From positions 381,001-445,000 of the forward strand of contig JABMCL010000865.1 of assembly GCA_018857735.1 (NCBI GenBank): DNA of 64,000 nucleotides. The letters are read 5' to 3'. The notes under the pieces are model-generated. The model saw nothing but the letters and a program-made list of their open reading frames with translations. It had not been told where the DNA came from and searched no databases. The position numbers and the translations under genes were made by a program. Source of the DNA: Alviniconcha marisindica (lineage: Eukaryota > Mollusca > Gastropoda > Provannidae). Each line of letters begins with the position of its first letter. Position 1 is the first letter of the stretch. Below, piece after piece: positions 50,068 through 63,012 of this stretch.

Positions 50068-50884
50068 GGTGGAGTTTATGTACCTTGTATTTACACGCAT
50101 GCCAGGTGAGAGTTACCGCAGGCGACTCGGGTCTTTGTTGTTGTGCTTGTGTGACGTCTTTCGAGCGCTAATTAACTCCCCCATGTGTTGATCCTCCAGG
50201 CTGTTCAGTTCTGGTAACCTTTTCGGTGACATCAACAAGTCAGCTGCGTCAGACTAGACGTGTCCTTAGTGACCAGTGACTCAGCTACTTACACGGGAAA
50301 GATCTCTGCGCAGGAGGTTTTCTCTGGGAAAGGCATGAGGTGGATACAGGGCACCCTTTGTATTAGAGGGCACTTCCAAAAGTTCCATGTATCACTTTGT
50401 ATATTATTGTTTCATCCTCAGGTTGGCCTGTGTGGTTGACTGGTCATCAAAGTTCATAACTATTATGATTATAATGCGTGCTTATCCGCACCTCTCCTCG
50501 GGAGTGCAGGGCACTCACACAGGAAATAAATCTGATCAAGACTAGTAACACAATTCGTGACAAGCAAACACATCACTCGTTTGAGCTCCCCACTTTCAGA
50601 GTGACGCATACACATGCACGCAGGTCCAGCTTAGGTATACAGAAATGTAGTAGAGAGGTATTGTTGCTTGAGGACGTAGAATTTCAGAAATGATTTCAAG
50701 TGGATGAAGTAGAAGAGTGTCTCATACTATCAGCGAGCTTGTTCCAGGTACAAGGGCCAAATCAACAAACAAGGGAGTTAATTAGTGCTTGAAAGGCGTC
50801 TTACAAACACAACAACAAAGACCTGAGTTGCCTGAGGCAACTCTCACCTTGCATGTAGGTAAATACAAAGTACATAAATTCCAC
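50068..50884. repeat. ~115 bp inverted repeat downstream of the PARP14-like gene
   Basis: 50068-50180 and the inverse of 50772-50884 share GGTGAGAGTT, GTCTTTGTTGTTGTG, and CTAATTAACTCCC in the same order. The spacer is about 590 bp and includes a TTATGATTATAATGCGTGCT retroelement-like tail and ATCAAGACTAGTAACACAAT. A related piece is at 40590-40695. Confidence 0.8.
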
Positions 50885-52127
50885 AAAGGTACATCAGGTA
50901 CAAGGGTCTGGAAACAAAAGATCTTTGCCCGTTGTGTTTGGTTTTAAACGCTGGAAGTTTGGAAATCCTGTCATGTATATATAATAGCATCATTGATCCT
51001 TTCCAAACACAACAGAGGATTGGAATGAACTACTGGCAGATGCGGTAGAATCTCACACTCTCGACACATTTGTGCCAAGAATGCGTATATTTTTCCCTTT
51101 TCCTTTCTTAAAGAAAATATTTCCGTACTGTTTCTTTTGGTGCCACACTCACATATCCTGGCAGAATAATTGACTTGATGGTAGTGGAAAGAAATGGAAG
51201 ATGCAGCTCTGTAGCAGACAAAATGATTCTGTTATCCCTACAGGCAACTGAATGCTTTGCTTCGTATTTTGTTTCATAGCACTAGAAGACAGATCTAACG
51301 CAGGATGAAGAAATGTCAGTGGTATAGTGGGATTCACTGAGTAGGAGGAGAGCTGGTTGTGGGGCTGTGTGATCTGCTGGAAGTGTGAGGAGATAGCTCA
51401 TTTGTGCTGCATCAGTGGACATAGTTTCGTGTTTTTGTTACAGTTCATAATGGCCTCTGTGTGTATGTGTGTGTGTGTGTGTGTGTGATTTATTTATGTG
51501 GACAGGTATTTCTCACGATTTTAATACAATATTCATTATACGCTTGTTTCATCTGTGACAGGGCTTTTGTACTTGTAATCAAGCATGCTTGTGGAAAGGG
51601 AATGGAAAAATACAAGAGGGGTAGGGAGAGAGGTATTTTATGATGTATGGTGCTGTGTCTTTCATTTTCTGAAATCAGTTTGTATCAGCTTAAAGTAAAC
51701 ATGGTGCTTGTTAAGCATTATTTTATATATGCAGTGCCTGCGTCTTTCATTTTGTGAAATCAGTTCGTATTGACTTGTTAATAATCATGCATGCAATTCT
51801 TTGTGGACAGGGAACATAAAAATACAAGAGGGATAGGGAGAGAGTTATTTTATAATGTATAGTGCCATGTCTGTCATTTTGTGACGCCATTTTGTATCAA
51901 CTTGTAAAGTGTTGTTTCATAGGCTGTATATGAAATGACACTTACATACAGTATGCACTTATACAAAAGTATGCTTGTATATTTTATGTTTTTTCTGTCA
52001 TATGAAACCTTTTATGCCACATGTCAAATCCAACACACAACTGTGAGTGAACAAGGGCAACTTTATTCATAAAGTGCCAGAAATTAAACAGCTTAACAAT
52101 TGGTGGTTCCACTTTATCTGCTTACAA

Positions 52128-52265
52128 GGACCACCCAGATTCATGTTGACATCCACATGTATGTATCCCACTTTATCCGTGTACAATTCCGTGCTCTTAC
52201 TTTTGCACTTGACCTTGGCAGGACCACCAAGATTCATGTTGACATCCGCATGTATGTATCTGCAT
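52128..52265. repeat. ~92 bp tandem duplication
   Basis: GGACCACCCAGATTCATGTT at 52128 and GGACCACCAAGATTCATGTT at 52221, each followed by GACATCC(A/G)CATGTATGTATC. Confidence 0.85.
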
Positions 52266-52749
52266 ACATGTTATTTAATTAGGAATGACATGTCAATCAA
52301 TATTCATGTATCATTATAGGAAGTTTGCCTAAACAGCAGGCAACGAGAACAGATATATCTTTTTAGACAAATAAATGTGACCAAACTTTAAGCATGTAGC
52401 ATTCTGGTCATTAAAATACCAACATTGGACCCATCACTAGATCCGATTTTAAAGGCATTTTTTGAGGCCCGTAGTCAGAATGTGTCTGGCAACAAGCAAT
52501 AACTTGTTGTTCCTGCTATAGGATGCCCCAAAACGCATTTTTTCCACGAACTCGCGATCTTCTGGTCAGCCAGAAAACGACACAAAGACACTTTTCCACC
52601 TTCCATCCCCTTTCCCCGGTAATTTTTGCAACTGCAACAGTGGTGGCATTTGTATTGCTTCGCAAGTCTAGGTTCAGCTTCCATTGTTATATACAGCGTG
52701 AAGCAACGTCTACTCAGAAATTGGCCCGGAAGTGATGCTGCGACCTCTC

Positions 52750-53075
52750 GTGACTTCTTGCGTGAAAGATTACAAAGGGCATTCACTCGTGCAAACCAGC
52801 TTCACTCAACCGCCCAATACTCCCAAATGCCCATTACCCTTAGAAGTCATGAGAGGTCTCAGCGTCACTTCTTGAGCGGAAGATTACAAAGGGCATTCAC
52901 TCGTGCAAACCAGCTTCACTCAACCGCCCAATACTCCCAAATGCCCATTACCCTTAGAAGTCACGAGAGGTCTCAGCATCACTTCTTGCGTGAAAGATTA
53001 CAAAGGGCATTCACTCATGCAAACCAGCTTCACTCAACTGTCCAATACTCCCAAATGCCCATTACCCCTCCCTGT
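52750..53075 (+). repeat. 114 bp tandem repeat, three copies
   Basis: AGATTACAAAGGGCATTCAC at 52767, 52881 and 52995, exactly 114 bp apart. As 114 is a multiple of three, one frame stays open for 175 codons, but it starts at TTG and lacks splice or domain support. Confidence 0.93.
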
Positions 53076-54164
53076 ACCAGTGTAAACTCTTGTCCAGTGT
53101 GGGAGCTGAGGGCCCCTAAAAATCAGGTGGTGGCTGGGGAGGTCAGAGGTTAAAGATTGTGGTGGGTTACTATATACAAGCCTGTATGCCGGGAAGATAG
53201 GAGTCAAAGTATTGTTCTTAGTTCTCTTGCAAAGCTTGCCAAAGACAGCCCATCATCTATTGCCCATGTGTGGTTTGTTTATACCCCTAACCCCTCTAGG
53301 CAAAATTAGTCTAGCAGCCCACTATCTTGTAGGCAGTCTTACAACCTGTCATTTGCTATAGAGTGCCACTTAGCACTGCTTATCCCACTTTGATGTGTCA
53401 CATAAAATTCATATATGTTGTTTCATTCACGTGAAACCTTTTATGCCATGTATCAGATCCAACACACAGCTGTGTTTTTCATTTTGTGAAACCATTTTGT
53501 ATCGACTTGTTAAGTGTTATTTTATATGCAGTATATGAAATAACTTAAATGCAGTGGACATATATACAAAAGTATGTCTATTTTATATGCAGGTATACAT
53601 ATACAAAAGTGTGTTTGTTTGCGGTTCTTTTTCTTTTTTTAATTTCTTTTTCTTGAGGTCTGTTGTTGCTCACATAATTATGTTGTTATCTTGATAATTG
53701 TAAGATCAGTCTAATATATCACTTATGTGACAAGACTTTACATCAAAATTCAGTTTGTATAGACTTGTTAATAATGATAATTCTTTATGGAAATGGAACA
53801 GTAACATACAAGGGAGATAGGAAAAGAGAGAGAGTTAATGATTTTGCGTGTAGTACTCATGTTTTTCATCTTGTTAAATGTTTGTATTCTTTATGGAAAG
53901 GGAACAGTAAAATACAAGAGAGACAGGAAGGGAGAGAGAGATAATTATTTTATGTGTAATACTCGTGTCTTTCATCTTGCGAAATGTTTGTATTCACATG
54001 GTTAATGATCATGTCTGCAGTTCTATGTGGAAAGGGAACACCAAAATATAAGAGGAATGGGGAGAGAGTTATTTTATGGTGTACAGTGTTCCGTTTGACA
54101 AAATCAGATTGCATCAACTTGTTAATAATCATGCCTGCTGTTCTTTGTGGAAACAGAAAAATAT

Positions 54165-54219
<55 letters not shown>

Positions 54220-54224
54220 TGATG

Positions 54225-54289
<65 letters not shown>

Positions 54290-54858
54290 TTATTTTATGA
54301 TGTGTTGTGCACATATCATTCCCCCCTCTTGTCATTGTTAATGATCATGTCTTCGGTTCTTTGTGGATAGGAAACAGAAAAATACAGGAGGGACAGGGAG
54401 AGAGAGTTATTTCATGATGTGTAGTACTCATTTCTTTCATTTTGTGATAGGTATTTGTGATGTGATAGATATTTGTGAATCAGTTTGTATTGACTTTTAA
54501 CGATCATGCCTTTTTTTTTTCTTTCCACATTCTTTTTTGGCCCATGCTGTCTGTTCACAGCAGTTTTCCAGTCTCATTTTATTTTCCTTGCGCTTGATCA
54601 CCATGTAAGAAAAAACTCCTCGCAATACCATTTCCCCCCATTTCTTTCAGTTTGCTTGCACTATTATGACCAGCCACTGTGGGTCTTTTTTTTGGTTAAA
54701 AACAAGATTTACAAAATATTTTAGTTTTATATTGCAATTCATGAAAATGCATTTTTTTTTTTAGGTGGCTGTTATTATTACCAAAAAATGGACACATGGA
54801 AAAAATTTAATAAATATTTTTGTTAAAAAAACATAGGGCTTTGGCATACCATTACTAA

Positions 54859-55132
<274 letters not shown>

Positions 55133-55199
55133 GAAACTGTTTTTAATACCATTTATTATTCAGATTTGAGAAAAATCAAAACATGTGTTCCCACTGCAA

Positions 55200-55760
55200 C
55201 CCCTCCACAAACACGCACCTGTCTCATGAATGCACATACATGACTGTGTTGTACACACACGGGACTCAAACACAACTGTCTCACACACAGCTGTCTCAGA
55301 CACACCTGTCTCATGAATGCACATACATGACTGTTGCGCACACATAGGACTCTCAAATGCAACTGTCTCAGACACAGTTGGCTCACTCTTACACACAGCT
55401 GTCTCATGAATGCACACACATGACTTGTGTACACACACAGACTCACAAACACAACTCACATGACTGGTGTACACACAGACTCTCAAACACAACTCACACA
55501 CAGCTGTCTCGCATGCAACTGTTTCACATACAACTGTCTAATGCTTCACACACAACTGTCTCACATACAGCTGTCTCACACATAGCTGTCTTACATACAA
55601 ATGTCTTGCACACAGCTGTCTCATACACAGCTTTCTGATACAGAACTGTCTCACACACGACTGTCTTACAGCTGTCTCTCCAACACAACTGCCACATGCA
55701 GCTCTCTCCTACGCATAGATATCACATGCAAACACACACACTGGTGGCTCACAAACACAC
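55200..55760. repeat. CTGTCTCACACACAG minisatellite
   Basis: Irregular 12-20 bp units ACAACTGTCTCACACACAGC 3' of the CEP290-like last exon. The same repeat fills 56715-57015 between the last two exons. Confidence 0.88.
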
Positions 55761-55846
55761 AGCTGTTTCACACACATTTTTCTGTGCACTCACACAAATG
55801 TACATACACAATGCCCCCCCCCCCCCCCTCCCCATACGCACACAAA

Positions 55847-56204
55847 TCAAGAGGTATCTAAAATTTGTTCAGGGTTTGGGTAGGGAACACCAAACTGCTG
55901 ACAAAGCTTTCGAAGTGTTTTTTCATACTCCTTGTTTAGTCTCGCTGACTGCTGCAGAGCAAATTTGAGGTCTTCCACTTCATCGAAGAAACCCTGAAAT
56001 GCATGGGAAAAGCACGGTAATGTTTGGTCTTGGGCATTCGCCAAGGACCACCTTGACCAGGATCCACCTTTAAAAGCGATCAACAAGCTCTTTTCTTCTT
56101 CTTCTTTATTATAATAATACTTTAATAGATTATTTATGGCACCCCATCTTGTAAGAGCCTGGAGTGCTTACAAAGAAATAAGAATATGCTCATTTCATCA
56201 CAGG

Positions 56205-56248
<44 letters not shown>

Positions 56249-59200
56249 CTTTCACACACACACACACACTCTCTCTCTCTTTCACACACACATTTAACAT
56301 CTGATCAAAATGCTAAAGGTCACACTAAATTTACACTGTTTTTATAACTGGGATACGTTATAATTAAGAAAGTTGGTTTAAGAATATAAACAGAAATTAG
56401 TTGATCTGACTTCCAACCAGCCCACCCACCTTTGAATTGGATAACCAAGCAACTTATGCCCTCAATTAATCCACCAATCTCCCAAGCAAACGTTCAGTGA
56501 ATGTCCCTCACCTTATAATTATAATTCAGGTATTTCTAAAGTGCAAAATCTTGTCTGTAGAGGCTATTCTAAGCACACACACACACACACACACACGAGT
56601 GTACTGATTATACAAAGCTAACGGACACCTGAGACAGATAAAGACAGCAGTACAGGACAGAAAACATGGCAGGTCTATAGTTTTGGGAAAAGAAATCTTT
56701 CCCACTGCATCCAATCCACAAACACACAGCTGTCTCATGAATGCATACTCATGACTGTGTTGTACACACACAGGACTCGCACACAGAATTGTCTAGCATA
56801 GCTGTCTCGCACAGAGCTGTCTCACACACAGCTGTCTCAGACATGGCTGTCTCACACAGCTGCCTCACACACAACCATCCCACACACAGCTGTCTCACAC
56901 ACAACTGTCTGGCACATGGCTGTCTTACACACAACTGTCTCATACAAAGCTGTCACACAGAGCTGTGTCACACAGAGCTGTCTCGCACACAGCTGTCTCA
57001 CACACAACTGTCTCCCAGCCTTACCTTGTCCAAACCTTTCAACTCCTGTCTCAGCCTTTTGTTTTCTCTGCTCAGCTTGTTCCTCTCCTCCACTACTTCC
57101 CTCAGCACTGAGTCCTCACCTGCAACATCACCACCAGGTCACACTCCCTGCTCACTTTGTTCTTCCTTGTCCCTAACCCACACAGCTCTGCAACATCACC
57201 TGCAACATCACCACCAGGCCACACTCCCTGCTCACTTTGTTCTTCCTTGTCCCTAACCTGCACAGCTCTGCAACATCACCTGCAACATCACCACCAGGTC
57301 ACACTCCCTGCTCACTTTGTTCTTCCTTGTCCCTAACCATGCACAGCTCTGCAACATCACCACCAGGTCACACTCCCTGCTCACTTTGTTCTTCCTTGTC
57401 CCTAACCTGCACAGCTCTGCAACATCACCTGCAACATCACCACCAGGCCACACTCCCTGCTCACTTTGTTCTTCCTTGTCCCTAACCTGCACAGCTCTGC
57501 AACATCACCTGCAACATCACCACCAGGCCACACTCCCTGCTCACTTTGTTCTTCCTTGTCCCTAACCTGCAGCATCACTAAGCTCTTCCTTGTTCCTAAC
57601 CTACACATCTCTACATCTTCTGCAATATCACTAGCTTCTTCTTTGTCCCTAACCTGCACATCTCTACGTCTTCTGTGACATCACTAGGTTCTTCCTCGTC
57701 CCCAACCTGCACATCTCTACATCTGCGACATTGCTAGGTTCTTCCCTGTCCCTAACCTGCACATCTCTACATCTGCGACATCGCTAGGTTCTTCCTCATC
57801 CCTAACCTCCACATCTCTACGTCTTCATGCGACATCGCTAGGTTCTTCCTGTCCCTAACCTGCACAGTTGCCACCCCTCACTCTCCACAGCCATCCCTGC
57901 CATTTGTTTCCACCCACCTCACAGCCTGACATACTGAAATCACACCAGGCCAATCCCTGCCATTTGTTGCCCCCCCGCCCCACCCCTCCCCACACACCAA
58001 CCTCTTCACAGCTTCTCTTGCCCTAACCGCACATCTCTACGTCTTCCTTCCCAGGTTCTTTCGCCCAACTGCAATCTCTACATCTGCGACATGCTGGTTC
58101 TTCCCTCCCCACCTGCACACTCTCATCTGCGACACGCTATCCCTCATCCCCCCCCCTCACCTTCTGGCATGCTAGGTTCTTCCCGCCTATCACGTGCCCC
58201 CCACTCCCCGCTTTCCCCACCCATCAGCTGCACTGAAAACTCTCTCTCCTCTCACCAATAATATTGTAGCAGCACTACCCTAGGCCACCATGTAGCCCCC
58301 GCCCCCCCCCCCCCACACACACACATGAAAGAAGTGAGACAAAAAAGGGCATTTCTAACCTGGAGTCCGGTCAGCGTTCTTCTTGCCAGTCTGTTTACTG
58401 CCTTTCAAGGCCCATAACTCTCTCTCCAGATGAATTCTTTTCTCTTGCTCCTCCTTGATCTGCCTTTCCAATGCAGCCAGCTTGACCTGGCATCACACCA
58501 AAACAAAACCAGTATGGATCAGTCTTCTGTGTGGATGTAGTCAACTAGTCTCTTAAGTGTGCAATTGCATGCATCAACATCTGTGTGCACGTTAAAACTC
58601 CCAAACACTGGCAGCCACATGACATTGTTTGGACATGCAAAAATACTGCACACACTCTGATAGGAATGGGTGGCGCTGCTCTTGTGGCCGCTGTGCTGTA
58701 CCCAGGTAAGGTGACCCGGATGTCCCGCATGGGACAAAGAAGTGCTTAAAAAGAAAAAGAAGAAGACCCCACCCCTGAAAAAAAAAAAAAAAAAAAAGAA
58801 GAAAGAAAGAGAGAAAAAATGAAGATGACTGGTGGATTCTGAACAAAACAAGTAATGGTGCATATATTCACTGATGATGAGAAATTTCAACTGTCATCAA
58901 TTGAAGCAAGTCAAAGTCATCTGACTGCTGAATCAGCCCCAAATTGTCAAACATTCCACCAGCCAATGCAGTACCACATGGCGGTCAGATTGGAGGACTG
59001 AGGAGAAAGGGGAGGGTAACTCACCAGCCAAACAAAAAACAGGCATAGTGGAGGGTAAAAGGCACATGGAGGTACAAAAGTGCACTAGTGGAGGGTACAG
59101 TCACTAGTGGAGGGTACAAAGTGCACTAGTGGAGGGTACAGTGCACTAGTGGAGGGTACAGTGCACTAGTGGAGGGTACAAGTGCAAGTGGAGGGTCATA

Positions 59201-62200
59201 GTGACATCAATAAGTGCAAGTGAGGGTACAATACAGTGCACTAGTGGAGGGTACAATACAGTGCATGTGCCCTAGGTGAATCGGGCCCCATTGGGGGTAC
59301 AGTCAATAAAAGGGGGTAAACACCTAGTGGAGTACAATACAGTGGAGGTACAGCAAGTGGAGGAAGGGAAAGTGGAGGTACAAAGGACAGGACTAAGTGG
59401 AGGGTACAGAAAGTGGGTCACCAGCGGAGGGTACAGTGCACTAGTGGAGGGTACAGGGCACTAGTGGAGGGTACAATACAGTGGAGGGTACAGGACATAG
59501 GTGGAAGGTAAAGGGCTCCAGTGGAGGGTACAGTGCACTAGTGGAGGGTACAGGGCATGAGTGGAGGGTACAGTACAGTCAAGGGTACAGGACATTGGTA
59601 AAGGTAAAGGGCTCCAGTGGTGGGTACAGTGCACTAGTGGAGGGTACAGGGCACTAGTGGAGGGTACAATACAGTGGAGGGTACAGGACATAGGTGGAGG
59701 GTAAAGGGCACCAGTGGAGGGTACAGTGCACTAGTGGAGGGTACACTAAGGGTACATACTAGTGGAGGGTACAATATAGTGAACTCAGTGGAGGGTACAA
59801 GTGCACTAGTGGAGGGTACAGGGCACTAGTGGAGGGTAAAGGGCACAGTGGAGGGTACAGACATAGTGGAAGGTACAATATAGTGCACTAGTGGAGGGTA
59901 CAGGGCATAGTGGAGGGTACAGGACACTAGTGACAGCTGGTAAAGGACAACTCAGTGGTGGGTACAGTGCACTAGTGGAGGGTACAGGGCACTAGTGGAG
60001 GGTACAATACAGTGGAGGGTACAGGACATAGGTGGAGTTAAAGGGCTCCAGTGGAGGGTACAGTGCACTAGTGGAGGGTAAGGGCATGAGTGGAGGGTAC
60101 AGTACAGTCAAGGGTACAGGACATTGGTAACGGTAAAGGGCACTAGTGGAGGGTAAAGGGCATTAGTGGAGGGTACAATACAGTGGAGGGTACAGGGCAC
60201 TAGTGGAGGGTAAAGGGCACCAGTGGAGGGCACAGGGCACTAGTGGAGGGTACACTACAGTACAATGCACTAGTGGAGGGTACAATATAGTGAACTCGTG
60301 GAGGGTACAATATAGTGCACTAGTGGAGTGTACAGGGCATTAGTATAGGGTAAAGGGCACCAGTGGAGGGCACAGCACACTAGTGGAAGGTACAATATAG
60401 TGCACTAGTGGTGGGTACAGGGCACTAGTGGAAGGTACAATGCACTGTGACAGCTGTCATATTGACAACTGCACTGATAGAGAACGTACTGTCAGTTCTG
60501 AGATGGTCTCAGTGTGGACCATGTTCTGCTTCACCTCCTTCTCGTATCTCCGTAGCAGCTGAGCGTGCATGTGGATCATTCTGCAAAACACAAACCCAGG
60601 AGTGACTGCAAGGTGTGAAGGTGTGCCAGCAACAATGGACAGGTGAACCCGCACCCTCCCTCCTAACTCCTCACTCTCTCTGACCCTCCCCCTCCCCCAT
60701 CTCTTTCTCTCACACACAGACTTTGTCTGTTTCTCCCAGTCCACCCCTCTCAGCTTTTCACACAATGCACACACAGTAGTGTGATGCATCCTATCTTTTC
60801 TCTCCCCCCCCCCCTTCCCCAAGGTTAAATCAACACAAATACAACAGCTCCAGGGTAACCATGAATAGCTTGCATACAACAGTGCCAGAGGCCATTCTCT
60901 TCTGACTTATTCTCATGTCAGTTTGGATCACTGGTAGTATTTTACTGACAAAAAGTCACAACCCTTAGACTAGACTCTAGAGATATGTCAGACCCATTGT
61001 GACACTTTTAATCCATTTCTTGTGCAAAGCCACCTGCCATTAAAAGAAGGTGTAAAAAGTAAGATGACTAGCTTGAATAAAAAAGAAATAATCCCAGAGA
61101 AAACATGTAGTCTCCTTTATCATTTTTTTAGCCATATTGTGCACAAAGGTGACTTAAAAACAACAACAAAAAACCCTGACTGAAACCTGCTATCAATAGA
61201 CAGAAAGAAAACCAATGACTACAATATTTGCTTAAAAAACCCCCAAATGTAATAATGTCAGAGCGTGTACACATTTATTTTTACATGTCCAAAACTAGAT
61301 TTGTGAGCCAGTTTGGCTTAGTGGTAAGGCGTTAGGCTGGTAAGCAGAAGAGCCTTGGCTCGATTCCACTTCGGCTCTCCTTTCTCTTCAAAAAGGTTGT
61401 GGTTTGTGGACACTGTCTTGTGACTTTGTCCCTCACAATTAATGAAACACTGAAATGGCTCTCATCACTGCCCATCTTAATGCAGGAGTCATTCTGGTGG
61501 GGACAGTGTAGTGATAGGCATATAATCTCCCTCTTCCCACACCTCCGTACCCCCTCTCCCATTTCTCCCCATCCCTAATAAGCCTTACAGTTTCTGTGGA
61601 TGTTAAGCACCATGCTTACTTACTTAAATTGTTAAAACCACAGTTCTTTCTGTGTGTGATTTAAAAATAAATAAATAAAAACTACTTAAACGCTACATGT
61701 GGATGAAACAACAGGGTCTTTAAACTTAAAGAGCTAGTGTTGGGAAGTTGGATGAAGCATTCACAGTACTTGTTCGTCTTGTCCAGATCAGCCTCTGTCA
61801 GTTTGCGGTCAGGTCTTGCAGGAAGCACTCCATATGCACCTCTGGATGTCCATGGTCGCACCTCCGTCTGAACACTGGAACTGGGACAGAATGCTGACAG
61901 TTACACACCTCCGTCTGAACACTAGAACTGGGACAGAATGCTGACAGTTACACACCTCCGTCTGAACACTGGAACTGGGACAGAATGCTGACAGTTACAC
62001 ACCTCCGTCTGAACACTGGAACTGGGACAGAATGCTGACAGTTACACACCTCCGTCTGAACACTGGAACTGGGACAGAATGCTGACAGTTGCACACCTCC
62101 GTCTGAACACTAGAACTGGGACAGAATGCTGACAGTTACACACCTCCATCTGAACACTGGAACTGGGACAGAATGCTGACAGTTACACACCTCCATTTTA

Positions 62201-63012
62201 ACACTGGAACTGGGACAGAATGCTGACAGTTACACACCTCCATTTTAACACTGGAACTGGGACAGAATGCTGACAGTTACACACCTCCGTCTGAACACTG
62301 GAACTGGGACAGAATGCCAACAGTTACACACCTCCGTCTGAACACTAACAATGGAACAGAACAAGGTGACAATTATAATAACAGAACAATCATAGAACTA
62401 GGACAGAAACACCTCCATCTGAACACTGCAAACAGGGAAAAGCACAGATAATGCTGAGTCTGTCTGAATATTGCAAACAGTGAAACAGGATGCACTGTAG
62501 AAAATGACAATCATATATTATATATGTAATATACATTATAATTATGTTTTAACACTGGAGCTTGGAGAAAGTACTGAGAAAATAAGACAACTATGTCTAA
62601 ACACTTGAACTTAAAAAACAAAACAACAACAACAACACACACACCAAAAAACAACACCAATAACAACACCACACACACACAAACAACACCAGCACACACA
62701 CACCACCACTGGCACTGAGAATGATGATTAAACAGATCTAGTACAACCAAACAAATACTAGCAGTTTGGTGTCTGTACGTCTCCATATTATTGCAGCACT
62801 GAAACAGTATCGTCTTGAGACAATTACTATTCAATGCCTATGCCAGCAAAGCCCATTACGTAAGCAACCTACTCTCTCATTGTACAGTATGATCTGAGCA
62901 GTGCCTCCACTTTGTTTTTCTCCAGCAACACAGCCAGTTTTTCCTCCACCTCCTCCTTGGCATGCTTCAGCTGACGCACCTTCCTCCGCAGCGCTGCATT
63001 TTCCGCAGACAG
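55847..63012 (-). CDS. CEP290: CEP290-like centrosomal/ciliary coiled-coil protein (C-terminal part)
   Basis: Six minus-strand exons: 63012-62911 (donor uncertain), 61867-61770, 60580-60490, 58486-58360, 57119-57025, 55993-55847 (stop TGA). Phases match at each of the last five junctions; about 220 residues. All segments are heptad-rich: SAENAALRRKVRQLKHAKEE, MIHMHAQLLRRYEKEVKQN, LAALERQIKEEQEKRIHLER, VEERNKLSRENKRLRQELKG. The end, GFFDEVEDLKFALQQ and then LRKLCQQFGV, matches the CEP290 C-terminus (SFFEEIEDLKY, LSEQLGV form). CEP290 builds the ciliary transition zone and works at centriolar satellites. 5' exons lie beyond 64000. The 63012 exon may end elsewhere, or a further exon may lie at 61.9-62.9 kb, because GTGGAG is a weak donor. 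If not CEP290, it is another long coiled-coil protein. Confidence 0.75.
56200..56290. repeat. (CA)n / CT microsatellite
   Basis: CA runs with CTCTCTTT interruptions in the last CEP290-like intron. Confidence 0.92.
57120..57860 (-). repeat. 80 bp minisatellite abutting a CEP290-like 3' splice site
   Basis: Units CACACTCCCTGCTCACTTTG, TTCTTCCTTGTCCCTAACCT, GCAACATCACCTGCAACATC at 80 bp steps (57141, 57221, 57301, ...). The array starts exactly at the acceptor of exon 57119-57025; minus-strand units contain GATGTTGCAG. It decays past 57570 into shorter GTTCTTCCTTGTCCCTAACC units. Confidence 0.92.
59030..60460. repeat. ~20 bp CACTAGTGGAGGGTACAGTG minisatellite
   Basis: More than fifty units of CACTAGTGGAGGGTACAGTG with ACAATACAGTGGAGGGTAC variants; higher-order blocks (about 400 bp) look duplicated, e.g. 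59520-59700 and 59945-60130. Ends 30 bp from the coding exon 60490-60580. Confidence 0.95.
61303..61627 (+). mobile_element. tRNA-derived SINE, family S1
   Basis: A box TGGCTTAGTGGTAAGGCG (61314-61331) and B box GGCTCGATTCC (61357-61367). Body and TTTCTGTGGATGTTAAGCAC tail match 22780-23118; ends (CTTA)n. It lies in a CEP290-like intron. Confidence 0.85.
61860..62345 (-). repeat. 47 bp minisatellite carrying a CEP290-like 3' splice site
   Basis: About ten units of CCTCCGTCTGAACACTGGAA, CTGGGACAGAATGCTGACAG, TTACACA at 47 bp steps (AACACTGG at 61871, 61918, ...). On the minus strand each holds CAGTGTTCAG followed by ACGGAGGTG, the acceptor and first nine bases of exon 61867-61770. Confidence 0.94.

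Larger units (their letters stand above)
51440..54500. repeat. Degenerate satellite-like tandem array
   Basis: About eight diverged copies of a 130-190 bp unit: TTGTTAATAATCATGC, TTCTTTGTGGAAAGGGAACA, AAATACAAGAGGGATAGGGA, GAGAGTTATTTTATGATGTG, TTTCATTTTGTGAAATCAGT. Copies start near 51540, 51780, 53760, 53880, 54000, 54120 and 54340. Foreign DNA at 52050-53400 interrupts them. The GAGAGAG part of one unit has expanded to (GA)n at 54166-54286. Confidence 0.75.

Noticed and set aside
49928..50191. ORF starting MDPSVWKSSSTSAVPA directly after the PARP14-like stop
   Set aside because: It runs into an interspersed inverted repeat and shares no domain with the gene; probably 3' UTR.
52626..53153. 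175-codon open frame with three 38-aa repeats
   Set aside because: It begins at TTG, comes from a 114 bp minisatellite and shows no domain or splice context.
58519..58890. Minus-strand ORF of 123 codons
   Set aside because: It includes a poly-Phe stretch from an A run and falls in a CEP290-like intron.
61303..61380. Possible tRNA gene with good A and B boxes
   Set aside because: It has a SINE body attached and a matching copy at 22780; no clean cloverleaf.
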